The translations under genes were made by a program, and so were the position numbers. From Cecembia rubra (GTDB lineage Bacteria; Bacteroidota; Bacteroidia; Cytophagales; Cyclobacteriaceae), in contig NZ_PYGF01000014.1 of NCBI RefSeq assembly GCF_003014575.1, positions 1 through 64,000 of the forward strand: a stretch of 64,000 nucleotides of DNA, read 5' to 3'. Of the stretch, positions 38,619 to 48,100 are shown piece after piece (position 1 is the stretch's first letter; every line of letters begins with the position of its first letter). The notes under the pieces are model-generated. The model saw only the letters and a program-made list of their open reading frames with translations. It ran no database searches and was not told the DNA's origin.

Positions 38619-39854
38619 TTATATGGTAGCTATGGATTTTTCTATTTCGTCAATTGCTTTTTCAAGTCCGTTTTCGTTGTTAATTAAACTTTGTATGTGT
38701 TTTGCATTGTCATAAAGTTGTTCGTTTGTCAAAAGTTCGTTTGTGCTTTGCAAAAATATTTTTTCTGTCATTTTACTGATGGGTGTCGGTTTAACTGCAA
38801 GTCCTTTTTTGTAAGCGTAATGTCCCCAAAACTTCTGGTCGCCAATAGGGTAAAGTATTGGGCAAATTAGAAATGGTTTTCCTGCTCTTAAACATTCTGC
38901 TGTTGTCCCTATGCCACCGTGATGAATAATTGCTTTTGTCAATGGAAATAGTTTTTCGTAAGGTGCCGAAGCAATTACCTTAATCTTGGGATTATTTTCA
39001 AGTCGTTCAGTTTGGTCAAGTCCCCAACCTTTGACTACAATTATTCTTGTATCAAATTGCTCTGTTAGTTTAATGATAGCTGTTTGTAAATCAAATTTGC
39101 TTTTAAATGGCATACTCCCAAAAGTCAATAACAATGGCGGTTCGCCTGCATTGATAAAGTCTTTAAGGTCCGCTGAAAATTCTGTTGATGAAGTCCCAAA
39201 CCAAAACCCTGTGAATTTTGAATTTGTTAGATAATCTTGTGGAACTGGCAAAAAATGAGAACTTATTCCGTAAATATTTCTTACAGTCGGAGTTGTAAAC
39301 TTAGTTGGTAAATCAAACTTTGCTCTAAATTGTCCGATTGGCTTTGATAAAATTTTAATACTCAGATTGGAAATTTTGTAAGTCATTTTGTTCAGAAAAC
39401 TTGGTATTGACAAGCCACTAAATGCAGGATTTGCAAATTCACTTGTAGGCTCAACGATTGGCAAAACATTAGCTCTAATCATTTTGTCCGGAAATTGGTC
39501 GGCAAAACTGTCCGCCAATGTCTTTACGTGATAAAGGATGATGTCGCTTTCTTTTGCTAATTTGTAAAACTGTGTCAACGAGTTTGTAATTAAAGGATAA
39601 ACCCACGTGTTTAGATTTCTCTTAACAGCAAGTGGATTTCCTTTCATCATCTTTTTCCCTTCGTCCGAGTTTAAGAGTTCTTGAAAGTCTGCATCTATTG
39701 GGGCGAAGTCAATGTCATAAGATTTTATAAGTTGCTCAAAGTTTTTTGCGGTTGAAAAAGTTACTTGATGTCCACGTTGTTTGAGAGCTTGTCCCAAGAC
39801 CGCATAGGGTTGAACGTCTCCACGAGTTCCAAGTGTCAATATAGCTATCTTCAT
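38619..39854 (-). CDS. GT1-family glycosyltransferase
   Basis: A 411-aa glycosyltransferase of the UGT/MGT type, GT-B fold. The N-terminal acceptor domain begins KIAILTLGTRGDVQPYAVLG, as in sterol and macrolide glycosyltransferases. The C-terminal donor-binding signature is IHHGGIGTTAECLRAGKPFL, with His and Gly residues that bind the nucleotide sugar, then PILYPIGDQKFWG. It should move a sugar from UDP- or dTDP-sugar to a small lipophilic acceptor; the acceptor is unknown. It is on the same strand as the cassette array genes but no attC-like site directly follows it. Confidence 0.9.
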   Translation of the reverse strand: MKIAILTLGTRGDVQPYAVLGQALKQRGHQVTFSTAKNFEQLIKSYDIDFAPIDADFQELLNSDEGKKMMKGNPLAVKRNLNTWVYPLITNSLTQFYKLAKESDIILYHVKTLADSFADQFPDKMIRANVLPIVEPTSEFANPAFSGLSIPSFLNKMTYKISNLSIKILSKPIGQFRAKFDLPTKFTTPTVRNIYGISSHFLPVPQDYLTNSKFTGFWFGTSSTEFSADLKDFINAGEPPLLLTFGSMPFKSKFDLQTAIIKLTEQFDTRIIVVKGWGLDQTERLENNPKIKVIASAPYEKLFPLTKAIIHHGGIGTTAECLRAGKPFLICPILYPIGDQKFWGHYAYKKGLAVKPTPISKMTEKIFLQSTNELLTNEQLYDNAKHIQSLINNENGLEKAIDEIEKSIATI

Positions 39855-40304
39855 TTTGTTATGGTCGTCTTTTTAAAATCATAGCTAATCAGATCAAGCA
39901 ATGGAATTTTATCCTCACCTTCCCACAGTACTCCCGCAGGTCGGATCAGGCTGTGCGTTAGACTCTCATCCGCCGCGGCGGACTGTTCATACCAATATCC
40001 ACTTAAAGATAAAATACTAAATGGATCATTTAACGGTGGTCTAGTTTTTTATCCATAAATCTTCTCCGCCTCGGAGGATCAGCTCCATCAGTACTCTCCT
40101 AAAGGGATCAAAGGTCCCGTTTTCCTTACCGCTCAGCACATATTGGTTTCCCTAATATGCAGCGTAAGGTGCCACAATGAGCGAAGCCGAATTGTAGTTT
40201 GATAGCTGCATCGGTAAACTGCCATCAGAGGGCCTCTCTATTAGTCACCCAATAGTCCTCCATCCATTTCAAAGCATTCGACCATGAAGGACTTATACAA
40301 GTCA
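39855..40304. other. Structured non-coding region at the left edge of the cassette array
   Basis: About 450 bases with higher GC than neighbours and no open frame. It contains GC palindromes near 39970-39982 (CCGCCGCGGCGG) and 40067-40080 (TCCGCCTCGGAGGA). On the minus strand it begins GTGTGTGACTTG directly after the attC-like site, and near 40140-40170 carries a hairpin capped by a GGGAAAC loop. This could be the remnant of a group II intron or another element; I cannot assign it. Confidence 0.4.
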
Positions 40305-40439
40305 CACACGGTTTGCAGCTAAACGCAGTTGGGGATTTTTAGCATTGAACTCTCTACAAAGAACTAAACTTTAAATTTACCACTTTCCTGTCCTACGAAG
40401 TACGAAACCCCTGCTTGCGTATAGGTGATGTTAGGGCAT
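40305..40439 (-). repeat. attC-like site A (kinase/PIN/ASCH cassette)
   Basis: The most degenerate copy. On the plus strand it retains GCAGTTGGGGATTTTTAGCA on the left arm and CCCCTGCTTGCGTATAGG on the right arm, ending GTTAGGGCAT at 40430-40439. The ASCH gene's TAA stop lies inside that terminal core. The left core has drifted (GCAAACC instead of GCAAAACGTT on the minus strand). The right-end core complements the left edge of the same cassette at 42843-42850. Confidence 0.6.
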
Positions 40440-40817
40440 CGTGCTTTCTTCATAGTATGCAAAGGATTGTGGCGGTACTTTTCCGAAAGATTCCTTTATG
40501 CAAAGTTCCTTTTTATATCTCTTGACTCTTTTAACTTCAAGGGCAAATCCATTTTCCTTGCCGACAAAATAGTCGTAAAAATAGTCTTCCGTAATTCCTG
40601 AGTACTCCTTAGTCTCGTTCCAAAGTGTATTTAGGTCTTTGAAGAGAATTTCCCCAATTTCAAACTCTCCAATAACTTTACTTATCGGAGAAGATGCATA
40701 AACAATAACTTTCGAAACATTTTTATTTTTAAAGATGCTTCTTCTGAATTCGAATTTTTTATCTCCTTCAAAGATCTTGTTTGCAAACTCTGGTTTAATC
40801 GACAATATAATTTTCAT
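40431..40817 (-). CDS. ASCH-domain protein
   Basis: A 128-aa protein consisting of one ASCH domain (PUA-like RNA-binding fold) with the family's opening ILSIKPEFANKIFEGDKKFEFRR and KVIVYASSPISKVIGEFEIGE. ASCH proteins bind RNA or modified nucleosides, and some are deaminases or amidohydrolases. Its start overlaps the upstream PIN-fusion gene by 23 bases, making it the last gene of a tightly packed three-gene cassette. Its stop codon is part of the attC-like core. Confidence 0.8.
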   Translation of the reverse strand: MKIILSIKPEFANKIFEGDKKFEFRRSIFKNKNVSKVIVYASSPISKVIGEFEIGEILFKDLNTLWNETKEYSGITEDYFYDYFVGKENGFALEVKRVKRYKKELCIKESFGKVPPQSFAYYEESTMP

Positions 40818-42306
40818 TTGCTCTAGCTTCTTTTAAAAATTCTTCAAATTTATCATTTCCAATTTGTACAAATCCACGTGGTGCGTCATTTATTGATTTT
40901 ATTAACCCAATCTCTATGAGTCTTTTTAAATTAACCTTCGGTTTTGGGAAGGAGTCTATGTAAAGAAAGTTAACAATGAAAGGTCGGTTGTGCTTTCTGA
41001 AATTCCACCAATGGCTTAACTCATCATCTTTAAATATACTTCGTTTTCGGCATAGTCTTATGAATTCAGTTTCACTGGCAATATTCGTTATTACACTCTC
41101 TACAACTCCAATGGTAGATATAACACTTTCATGATATCCACCTGTTCTGTAGAATAGTATAATATCCCCACGAACCAAGTCTTTATAGAATGAACGAGAA
41201 ATATAAACCTTCTTTAGTGCATTTCTATGGGGTGCATTTTCGACATAATCCAAAGGAGATTCATTATTTAAATATGAGTCTGGAAACAGTTCTGTATGAT
41301 AATCAGGCCAAATCGGATTTAAAAAAACTCGTGAACTTCTTTTTATAAAAGGAAAACACTCTCTTGGATTTTCGAGGACTTTCTTTGTAAAATCCCTCAC
41401 AAAGACTCTTTCACTTCCATTCTTTGTTTCTTTCTCCCCCCAATACTTGAATCCCCATTCTTCCAATAGGGCAATCAATCTTCTTTGTTCATCTCTTTTA
41501 TCAAATATAGTAACATAGATTTCATCAACCATATTAGCAATCGCATTGTCAAAAATGATTTTCAAAAACCGTTCACCTAATTTATATCCGGTGGAAGTTA
41601 CTTTGAAAGTGCCAATTTTTAATCTCTTTTTTTGTTCGAATGCCGGCTTAATCTCTGCATAACTCTCGCTTCCTGCGTTTTCAATCTTCAGATACAAGAA
41701 AGCTTTTACATTACCATCAGTAATACACACATAAGAAATATTGTCGGCTTTCTTATTAAACCAAGTCTCAAATTCGCCATAATCTTCCAAAAACGATTGG
41801 AAAAATTCATCTTTTAAATTGATATTTCCGAAGTACTCTTTCTTGACAGAAAGCACTTTATAATCTTTTAAGTCAGGATTTTCAGAAGTGCATTTGTCGA
41901 TGAAAGCGTCAATCTTATAAATTTTGTCGGCAATGCCTAAGAATTTTGCCTTCCTATGAATGCCCTTATCCTCGGTGATTAAAAAGTCGACTCTACTATT
42001 TAGAACCTCTTTTAGAAGGCTTGTATCAATAAAGTCATTTCGGGACTTATCAGCCTCTCTAAGAATGGATATCTTCTCTGTTTCGGGTGAATCTGTCTTA
42101 AGTTGGTTATAGTTCCCAATTTTAACACGCATGGTATTTACAACTTCCTCATCCTGATAAGACCCAATTTCTTCAATGGTTAAAGGGTGTACACACTTTT
42201 CATAATGAAGCTTATCTATCCAATTAAAAAGCAAACCAATATCTTGATTGTAAATCCTACTGGCTTCACGATGTATAATAATGTTAGTGTCGAGTAAAAT
42301 TCTCAT
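40795..42306 (-). CDS. PIN-GNAT-EVE-like fusion protein
   Basis: A 503-aa multi-domain protein. Residues ~1-140 are a PIN ribonuclease domain: LLDTNII with Asp6, IEEIGSY with Glu45-46, an Asp near 91-94, and DFLITEDKGI with Asp113. Residues ~155-300 look like a GNAT acetyltransferase (TGYKLGERFLKIIFDNAI, then EEWGFKYWGEKE). Residues ~360-495 resemble an EVE/ASCH-type nucleic-acid-binding domain (YISRSFYKDLVRGDIILFY, VISTIGVVESV). The combination suggests RNA cleavage tied to recognition of modified RNA or DNA. Both neighbours overlap it by 23 bases. I infer a toxin or defence effector. Confidence 0.72.
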   Translation of the reverse strand: MRILLDTNIIIHREASRIYNQDIGLLFNWIDKLHYEKCVHPLTIEEIGSYQDEEVVNTMRVKIGNYNQLKTDSPETEKISILREADKSRNDFIDTSLLKEVLNSRVDFLITEDKGIHRKAKFLGIADKIYKIDAFIDKCTSENPDLKDYKVLSVKKEYFGNINLKDEFFQSFLEDYGEFETWFNKKADNISYVCITDGNVKAFLYLKIENAGSESYAEIKPAFEQKKRLKIGTFKVTSTGYKLGERFLKIIFDNAIANMVDEIYVTIFDKRDEQRRLIALLEEWGFKYWGEKETKNGSERVFVRDFTKKVLENPRECFPFIKRSSRVFLNPIWPDYHTELFPDSYLNNESPLDYVENAPHRNALKKVYISRSFYKDLVRGDIILFYRTGGYHESVISTIGVVESVITNIASETEFIRLCRKRSIFKDDELSHWWNFRKHNRPFIVNFLYIDSFPKPKVNLKRLIEIGLIKSINDAPRGFVQIGNDKFEEFLKEARANENYIVD

Positions 42307-42817
42307 CGTATAAAAATGTTTTGAAGTTATTGGTTTCCTCAGATTTAAGGGTCAAATGTGGCTTGTTAAGCTGTTCTGCCAATTCTATTGAGTACTCAAG
42401 TTCGAGTTCCTGGAATTTTAAAAGCAAATCAAAATCATATTCTCTATTGTCACGGTTCTCTAGTCGTTTTTTAATTTCTTGAACGTCATCTACAACAATA
42501 ATGAATGCAAAGGGATTTAATGCTCTGAATGTATCAAAGTCAATTTTTTCAGGAACATTGTCCTTATTCAATAAACAATAGTGACCATCAAGAACATATC
42601 TTTCATTTTCTGTAACAATCTGTTGAAGGTTGGTGATTAGCCGATTTTGAGTAAGTGTAAAATCTTTCACCAATTTGTTTTCCTTCTCGCTGATTTCTTC
42701 CCACTTCAATACTTCACTTGCACTTAAATGTCGTAGATTAAGGTCATTGCAAACTTTTCTGCAAAGTGTTCCCTTGCCAACTCCGTGAATACCTCCTATG
42801 AATATTATGTTCTTCAT
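42284..42817 (-). CDS. P-loop nucleotide kinase-like protein
   Basis: A 177-aa P-loop protein with Walker A GIHGVGKGTLCRK (~9-21), an adenylate-kinase-like fold, and a lid-like DDVQEIKKRLENRDNR. The start at 42817 (MKNIIFIGGIHG) is chosen because the upstream in-frame ATG at 42934 would make the first 39 residues come from the attC-like site at 42843-42975, which is not coding. It could phosphorylate a nucleotide or act as an NTP sensor. It is first in a three-gene cassette with the PIN fusion (23-base overlap) and the ASCH protein. Confidence 0.75.
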   Translation of the reverse strand: MKNIIFIGGIHGVGKGTLCRKVCNDLNLRHLSASEVLKWEEISEKENKLVKDFTLTQNRLITNLQQIVTENERYVLDGHYCLLNKDNVPEKIDFDTFRALNPFAFIIVVDDVQEIKKRLENRDNREYDFDLLLKFQELELEYSIELAEQLNKPHLTLKSEETNNFKTFLYDENFTRH

Positions 42818-42842
42818 TTCGAGTGCTGTCTTTCTAGCATGT

Positions 42843-42977
42843 GCCCTAACGTTTTGGCACTTGGCGCAGTGGCGGATTTCGGAGCACAAAACTGTCAATA
42901 CACCACAAAAGCTGATGCGAGGTAGAATGTTCAATTAACCACTTCACCCGCCATTGAGCCAAATGCCTGTTATGCAC
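42843..42977 (-). repeat. attC-like site B (HerA cassette)
   Basis: A ~133-bp imperfect palindrome. Plus-strand left arm: GCCCTAAC at 42843-42850 then GTTTTGGCACTTGGCGCAGT and GGCGGATTTCGGAGCACAAA. Right arm: CACCCGCCATTGAGCCAAAT ending GTTATGC at 42969-42975. It begins 3 bases after the HerA-like gene's stop codon. GTTATGC is the complement of GCATAAC at 44816-44822, the leading edge of the same cassette. Confidence 0.75.
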
Positions 42978-42979
42978 AG

Positions 42980-44797
42980 TTATTTTATTGTTTCTATTAC
43001 TAATGATTTTTCGATATCAATTGCTGGTCCATATACTAATGCTTCTCCACGTGATAATGTTGGTAATAGTTCTTTACTTCCGTAACCTAAAATACCTTCT
43101 AAGTAGTCAAGCCCTGTTTGGTCAACGCTTTTGAAAGCAATTAGATTTTCGCATTGAGATAAAGCTCTTTTCGAAACTACCGCAGTTCTTTGAGAGATAA
43201 AAATTATTGAAATCCCATATTTTCTAACCTGCATCATATTTAAACCGAACTTCATTGATTCTTCACGACCTGGAGAGTTGAATCCAAGTCCTGCGGGTTC
43301 GGGAATAAACTGATGCGCTTCATCTATTACTAATACTCTTGGCTTTGGAGTTCCTTCTTGATATTCTTTCTTTGCAAGAGCCATTAAGTGATTCAAATAT
43401 TTGAGAGCAGACTCGGCTGGGTTTCCACTTGGTTCGCATACAGAAACTCCTGTTGTTTGAGTATCATCACCTTCTTTGTATTTCTCATATCCAAGTTTTG
43501 AAACAAATTCTCCACTTTGATCCATCACAGTAACTCTTCTAGTTTTTGATAATTCTTGGATGAGTTTATTGCAAAGAGTAGTCTTTCCCATCCCTGTCAT
43601 TCCCAAGATTGCCATATGAGATTCCATAATTTTTAATAAATCAAGATTAATTGGCAATTCTGAGTTTTTTATCTTTCCGATTGTGAATTTGTTTTCTAGT
43701 GCTTTTAGTTTTGAAGTCAATACTTTGTCATTATTTGCAAGGAAAATTGGTTCGCTTAGCAAAGGAAGCATTTTGTTAATATGGAGTGATTGTGTATCGA
43801 CTTTGTAAGTCCCAATCTGAATTGCTTTTATGCGTCTGTCGAGCTGAGACCCTGATTTGATTATTAGTTTAATTACTTCTGCCTGAATGATTTGGTAAAA
43901 AACAACTTCGCCATCATTCATTAGGTATATTGTATCTCCAATTCTGATTCTTGAGTAAGAATCAAAAACGAGTAATGATGTATTTGTGCCTTCGTCAACA
44001 TTACCTAAGAAAACTCTTTCGCTAGAATCTTCATCTTGTTGAATTACCAGTTGCTGCCTAGATACTAAAAAACCAATTTTTGAATCATTATCTAACTGTA
44101 TTTGTCCCCAGACATCATCTGTTCGGTGAATTCTTTTTACTATGATGCCTTTTTCAACCAGACTTCCTGAAACAACTTTTACTTTTGTTCCAACTTTTTG
44201 CAGGCTTCTAGAAGTTACGAGTAGGTTTGATGGCCCTATAATTCCGATAGGTGAAACTGGTGTTGGTTTATCAGTAATATCTAAAAAATATTCTTCCCAG
44301 TTTATAAATCGAGTAAATGTCAGTAGTGCCCAACATCCGCCAAGAATCCAAAAGTTATTATTTATCGTTGGATATAATTCAATTACAGAAAGCCAAAACA
44401 CTAACGAATAAATAACAGTGGCTTTCCCAAGCTTAAACAATGGGAATAGTGCTTTTAGTCTAATATTATCTTCTTTCTCTTTTTTGGCATTATAAACTAG
44501 TTGGATTATTGAGGTAATTATAAGGATAGCCAAAAATACTTTTAAGAATGTCCAACCTACAATTGCCACATTAGGTGAAACTACAAAACACAGTAGAATA
44601 GCAATTATACTGTTTGCTAGTGTGTCATAGGATTTTGGGTACCAAGGTTCTAACAGTAGTGGATTTATCACTATGGCAAGAAGTCCTGAAAAATACCATA
44701 CTTCATTAACAGCAAATTGTCCTGTTACTAGATAAGTTGCGAAAGAAAGTATTAAAACCTGTAAGGCTAAAAGTATTATTCTAAATTTTATGCTCAT
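42980..44797 (-). CDS. Membrane-anchored HerA/FtsK-like ATPase
   Basis: A 605-aa protein with about five or six transmembrane helices in the first ~165 residues. A beta-rich middle (~195-330) is followed by a HerA-type RecA-fold ATPase: Walker A GMTGMGKTT (~399-407), Walker B VLVIDEAHQF (~488-497), sensor-like FISQRTAVVSKRAL and the C-terminal LSRGEALVYGP. HerA-like ATPases are hexameric DNA translocases, and in defence they pair with Sir2, NurA or DUF4297 effectors. Here the ATPase is alone in its cassette and membrane-tethered, which is unusual for HerA. The adjacent SIR2 protein belongs to a different cassette. Confidence 0.82.
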   Translation of the reverse strand: MSIKFRIILLALQVLILSFATYLVTGQFAVNEVWYFSGLLAIVINPLLLEPWYPKSYDTLANSIIAILLCFVVSPNVAIVGWTFLKVFLAILIITSIIQLVYNAKKEKEDNIRLKALFPLFKLGKATVIYSLVFWLSVIELYPTINNNFWILGGCWALLTFTRFINWEEYFLDITDKPTPVSPIGIIGPSNLLVTSRSLQKVGTKVKVVSGSLVEKGIIVKRIHRTDDVWGQIQLDNDSKIGFLVSRQQLVIQQDEDSSERVFLGNVDEGTNTSLLVFDSYSRIRIGDTIYLMNDGEVVFYQIIQAEVIKLIIKSGSQLDRRIKAIQIGTYKVDTQSLHINKMLPLLSEPIFLANNDKVLTSKLKALENKFTIGKIKNSELPINLDLLKIMESHMAILGMTGMGKTTLCNKLIQELSKTRRVTVMDQSGEFVSKLGYEKYKEGDDTQTTGVSVCEPSGNPAESALKYLNHLMALAKKEYQEGTPKPRVLVIDEAHQFIPEPAGLGFNSPGREESMKFGLNMMQVRKYGISIIFISQRTAVVSKRALSQCENLIAFKSVDQTGLDYLEGILGYGSKELLPTLSRGEALVYGPAIDIEKSLVIETIK

Positions 44798-44815
44798 TTC
44801 GTCCTTTATAATTGC

Positions 44816-44949
44816 GCATAACGTTTTGCGGCTTTGCGTAGTGGCGGATTTCGGAGCACTTCACTGTCAACCCACCACAAATGTTGATTTGAAAAACTGC
44901 ACTTCAATTTACCACTGAACCCGCCATTACGCAAAACCGCTGTTGGCAG
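44816..44949 (-). repeat. attC-like site C (RM/Shedu/Argonaute cassette)
   Basis: A ~134-bp imperfect palindrome. Left arm after GCATAAC (44816-44822): GTTTTGCGGCTTTGCGTAGT and GGCGGATTTCGGAGCACTTC. Right arm CCCGCCATTACGCAAAACCG ending GTTGGCAG at 44942-44949. The arms pair at about 18 of 20 positions (GCGGCTTTGCGTAGTGGCGG against the complement of CCGCCATTACGCAAAACCGC). GTTGGCAGC complements the edge at 55722-55730. Confidence 0.78.
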
Positions 44950-45088
44950 CTGGTGTTCTGTCCTCCGTGTCTGTAAACCATTGAATTTGTTGAGATTAAC
45001 GATATTTGTCGTGTCGGTTTGTGTGTGGGGTGTTTTAATTTTTTCAAGAGGGAGGGAGAAAAAAAATTGAATTTCTTTCTGCGTTGGG

Positions 45089-45157
45089 AAAAGCACACTC
45101 TTTGCCAAGTTTTGGCTTGTGTGTCGGCTGGTGCGACTTGGCAATGTGTGTGCTTTT
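45089..45157 (-). terminator. Two-part hairpin downstream of the Argonaute gene
   Basis: AAAAGCACAC at 45089-45098 pairs perfectly with GTGTGCTTTT at 45148-45157. After a 4x4 internal loop, TGCCAAG pairs with CTTGGCA. On the minus strand it starts about 10 bases after the Argonaute-fusion stop codon and its 3' arm ends in TTTT. It is the likely operon terminator and can work in both directions. Confidence 0.7.
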
Positions 45158-45166
45158 GTGCGTTGG

Positions 45167-48100
45167 CTATATGAAGTATCTAAAATCATAGGCTTTGTTT
45201 CCAAGTTCTTCTAATTGTTTTCCCATTACTGAAAGTCTTTTTGAAAAGTCAATTGTAACAGGCATTGTTTTATACAATTCTGCTCCGTTCCAATTCATTT
45301 TTGTCAGTTTTAAAATATCGTTTGCAACTGTTTCAATAGAGTCTGTACCTCGGAATCTTTTAATAAGTAAAGGCGTTGGAATTCCTCTTTTTCCTTGGTA
45401 ATATTTTCCGTTTAACTCTTGATTTTCGACAACTCCGTGTGTCCATAGTAGGAAACTAAATTCGTCTAACTGAATAATTGTCCCTCTTTCAATTGGATAG
45501 CCGTCAAAGGTGTGCTTACCTGTTGCAAAGTCTTTCTTTAATTTTATCGCTCTCCAATTAGTGAATTGTTGAATTTGCAGAAGTTCAATATTTTCAATTC
45601 CTTCAAGTGCATTGCAAATTCCTTCGATTTCGTCTCGTGTATAATGTGTCGTTTTATGCAACACTAATTTTTTAAGTCCTATAATTGGGTCTATTTTATG
45701 ATAAGTATTCCTAATGTTACTAACTAAACGGAAAGCATCATCTTTGCTCATAAATGGATTCTTACCAAAGTAAACGGGCTTTTCTATTGGTTGAAGCAAA
45801 AAACGCAAGCCGTTTCCGCTTCCGTCAAAAATTTGGCTACTTCCTAAAACAACCTTGTTTCTTGCATTTTGTCTAATAGAATAACCCAAACCTACGAATG
45901 CAGTTTCAGTATTGTCTGTTTTTACTTTCCAAGGTGTTCCGTTTGATTTTACATAAATACCTAGGGAAAGCCACCATTTAATTTTTGCTTGGTCTTTGTA
46001 TGTAATAGATTTGTCTTCAATAAATTGTAACCTTAAGCCTTTCTTTACGCCATACAGCTTCAAGGAATCGTGTAAGTCAAAGAACGTTTGTTCGTTTTTT
46101 AATTCTCTAAAATTTTTCCAAGCATCAGGAATATAAATAACTACACAATCAATTTCGGTGCTTCTTGTCGAAAGTTTATCTATTTTACTTTTGATTAAGT
46201 CATAAAACTGAATTGCAGAATAATGTTTAATCTCTTGGCTATTAATGGAAACAACAAATTCATTTTGAATGGAATTTGGTATTATTAAGTGTTTCTTATA
46301 AACTTCGTCAAAGCCTGGAAAGTCTTTCAAGTATTCTTTTTCGGTTGTTGGGCTTACTGAATTAAGTAATGATTCTAAATGAGTTTTAACCCTCTCAAAT
46401 CCTGTATCAGGTGCGATAATGGCTAAAGTGATTTTTGAAGCAACACCATTCGCTCCGAAACTTTCTTCTAAGGGTCCTAATATTTTTAAACCGTTTATCG
46501 GATGTATAGATTGTTTTGTGTCATCTTGGTGATGAAAGTAAATTAAAGGTTCTTTAGCTTTAGAATAACTCTCAAAACAAAAGAAGTTATCCATCTTTTT
46601 TGCTGCGGTGGAATAATACTCTGAAAGTTTAATTTCAAAGTCACCCAAACGAAAAGTCAAGTCTGACTTTCTTCTTTTTAATTCAGCAAACCAGAAGCCT
46701 AGTTTTTTACCATATTTACCATTGTAGCGATTTGAAACAATAGCATTGGTAATATTCTGAACTGTTAAACGGTCTGGCTCTTCGCCTGTGTTGGTTTGTA
46801 TATGAATGGTTGGACAAATCAGTAAAAACAATTCTTTATTTACAAATTCTACTTTGAACTCAAATGCTTCAAATACTTGAATATTGTTCGGGATTGTAAA
46901 TGACCTATTGAATTTTTGAATGTCATTTATTTCTTCTTGATTAATAAGATGATTCAAAGAGAATACTTTTCTGAATTGACTTCCTTTGGTGTGTAATGCT
47001 AAGTCATAATCATTGACCAAAGACTTCTCGATTAATTGATACAATAGACCAATGTAATATGAATCAGGTTGATGGAAAATATAATCAGGAATGTCAATTA
47101 ACTTTAGCTCGTCTGTAAAATAATCCTTGAATAATTCCTTGATTTCATTTTCATTTCCGAAAAGCGATAAGGTTTCTCCTTTGCTGAAAGAGGCTATTAC
47201 ATTTGAATCTTCTAGAAGTTCAATAAGTTTTTTCCATTTTCCTTCTCCGTTTATCTTAGTCTTTGTTGAAAATATAGTTTTTGGGAAATTCTTAGCTTTT
47301 ACAGCATTTAACAGAATTGGTGTGGTATTAGATTGATTTTGAGTTAATCTAAAAAATTGCCTTTGTTCAAAGCGTTCACTTGCTATTTTATCAATGTGTT
47401 CGTTTTTTAAATCACATATTTTATATAGCTCGTGAAGGAAATAATCAAAACTATCAATTGTCATAAATCCTGACCGTTGATTTTGTTTGTTAGCTAATTC
47501 AATAAGTTGAGTTAAACGTTCATTTGGTGAAACATCTTTTGGAATACACCAAATTAAGCCTTTCGGAAATGCGTTTGGCTTTTCCAATGCCTTTTCAATA
47601 GTTTGCAAAACAGATTCGTCACTACCTGAATACCCAACTACTAACAAACCTCTTTTTGTTGAAGCATCTAAAAAATATTGATGCAAACTTTCTTCTAATT
47701 TTTGAAGTTCCTCATCCGTATTTTGTAAAGGGTCATATCTAAAATCTCCGTGAAGTTTTACAACTGTTGGAATATCGGTTTTGAATTGTTGAACAGTACT
47801 TGCATTGTCTGGAGAAACGATTTGACAGCTTTTGTAATTTAATCCATTAATTGCTTTTTCAATTAAGTCATCAAAGTTTGTTGTCCAAACAGTATTGATT
47901 TTTTGTTGTTCAATCATTGCCGAAAGGCACATAAAACCAACAGACGGCTTTTTATCTCTAACCAAACTTGTTAGAAAATCTTTCCTTACTAACGGGTCGG
48001 GATAACATTCATTGAAATAGTGTGAATACGGATTTACAATGTGACTTTCTCCTTTTTCCGCAAAGTAACTTTGAATGATTTTTTTGTTGTCTTCAATTTT

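Noticed and set aside
38575..38625. A sixth attC-like site after the GT1 gene (CGCAAAACTACACTTCGGTTTAG)
   Set aside because: Only a short stretch resembles one arm; the partner arm and a complementary cassette edge upstream of the gene at 39854 are missing.
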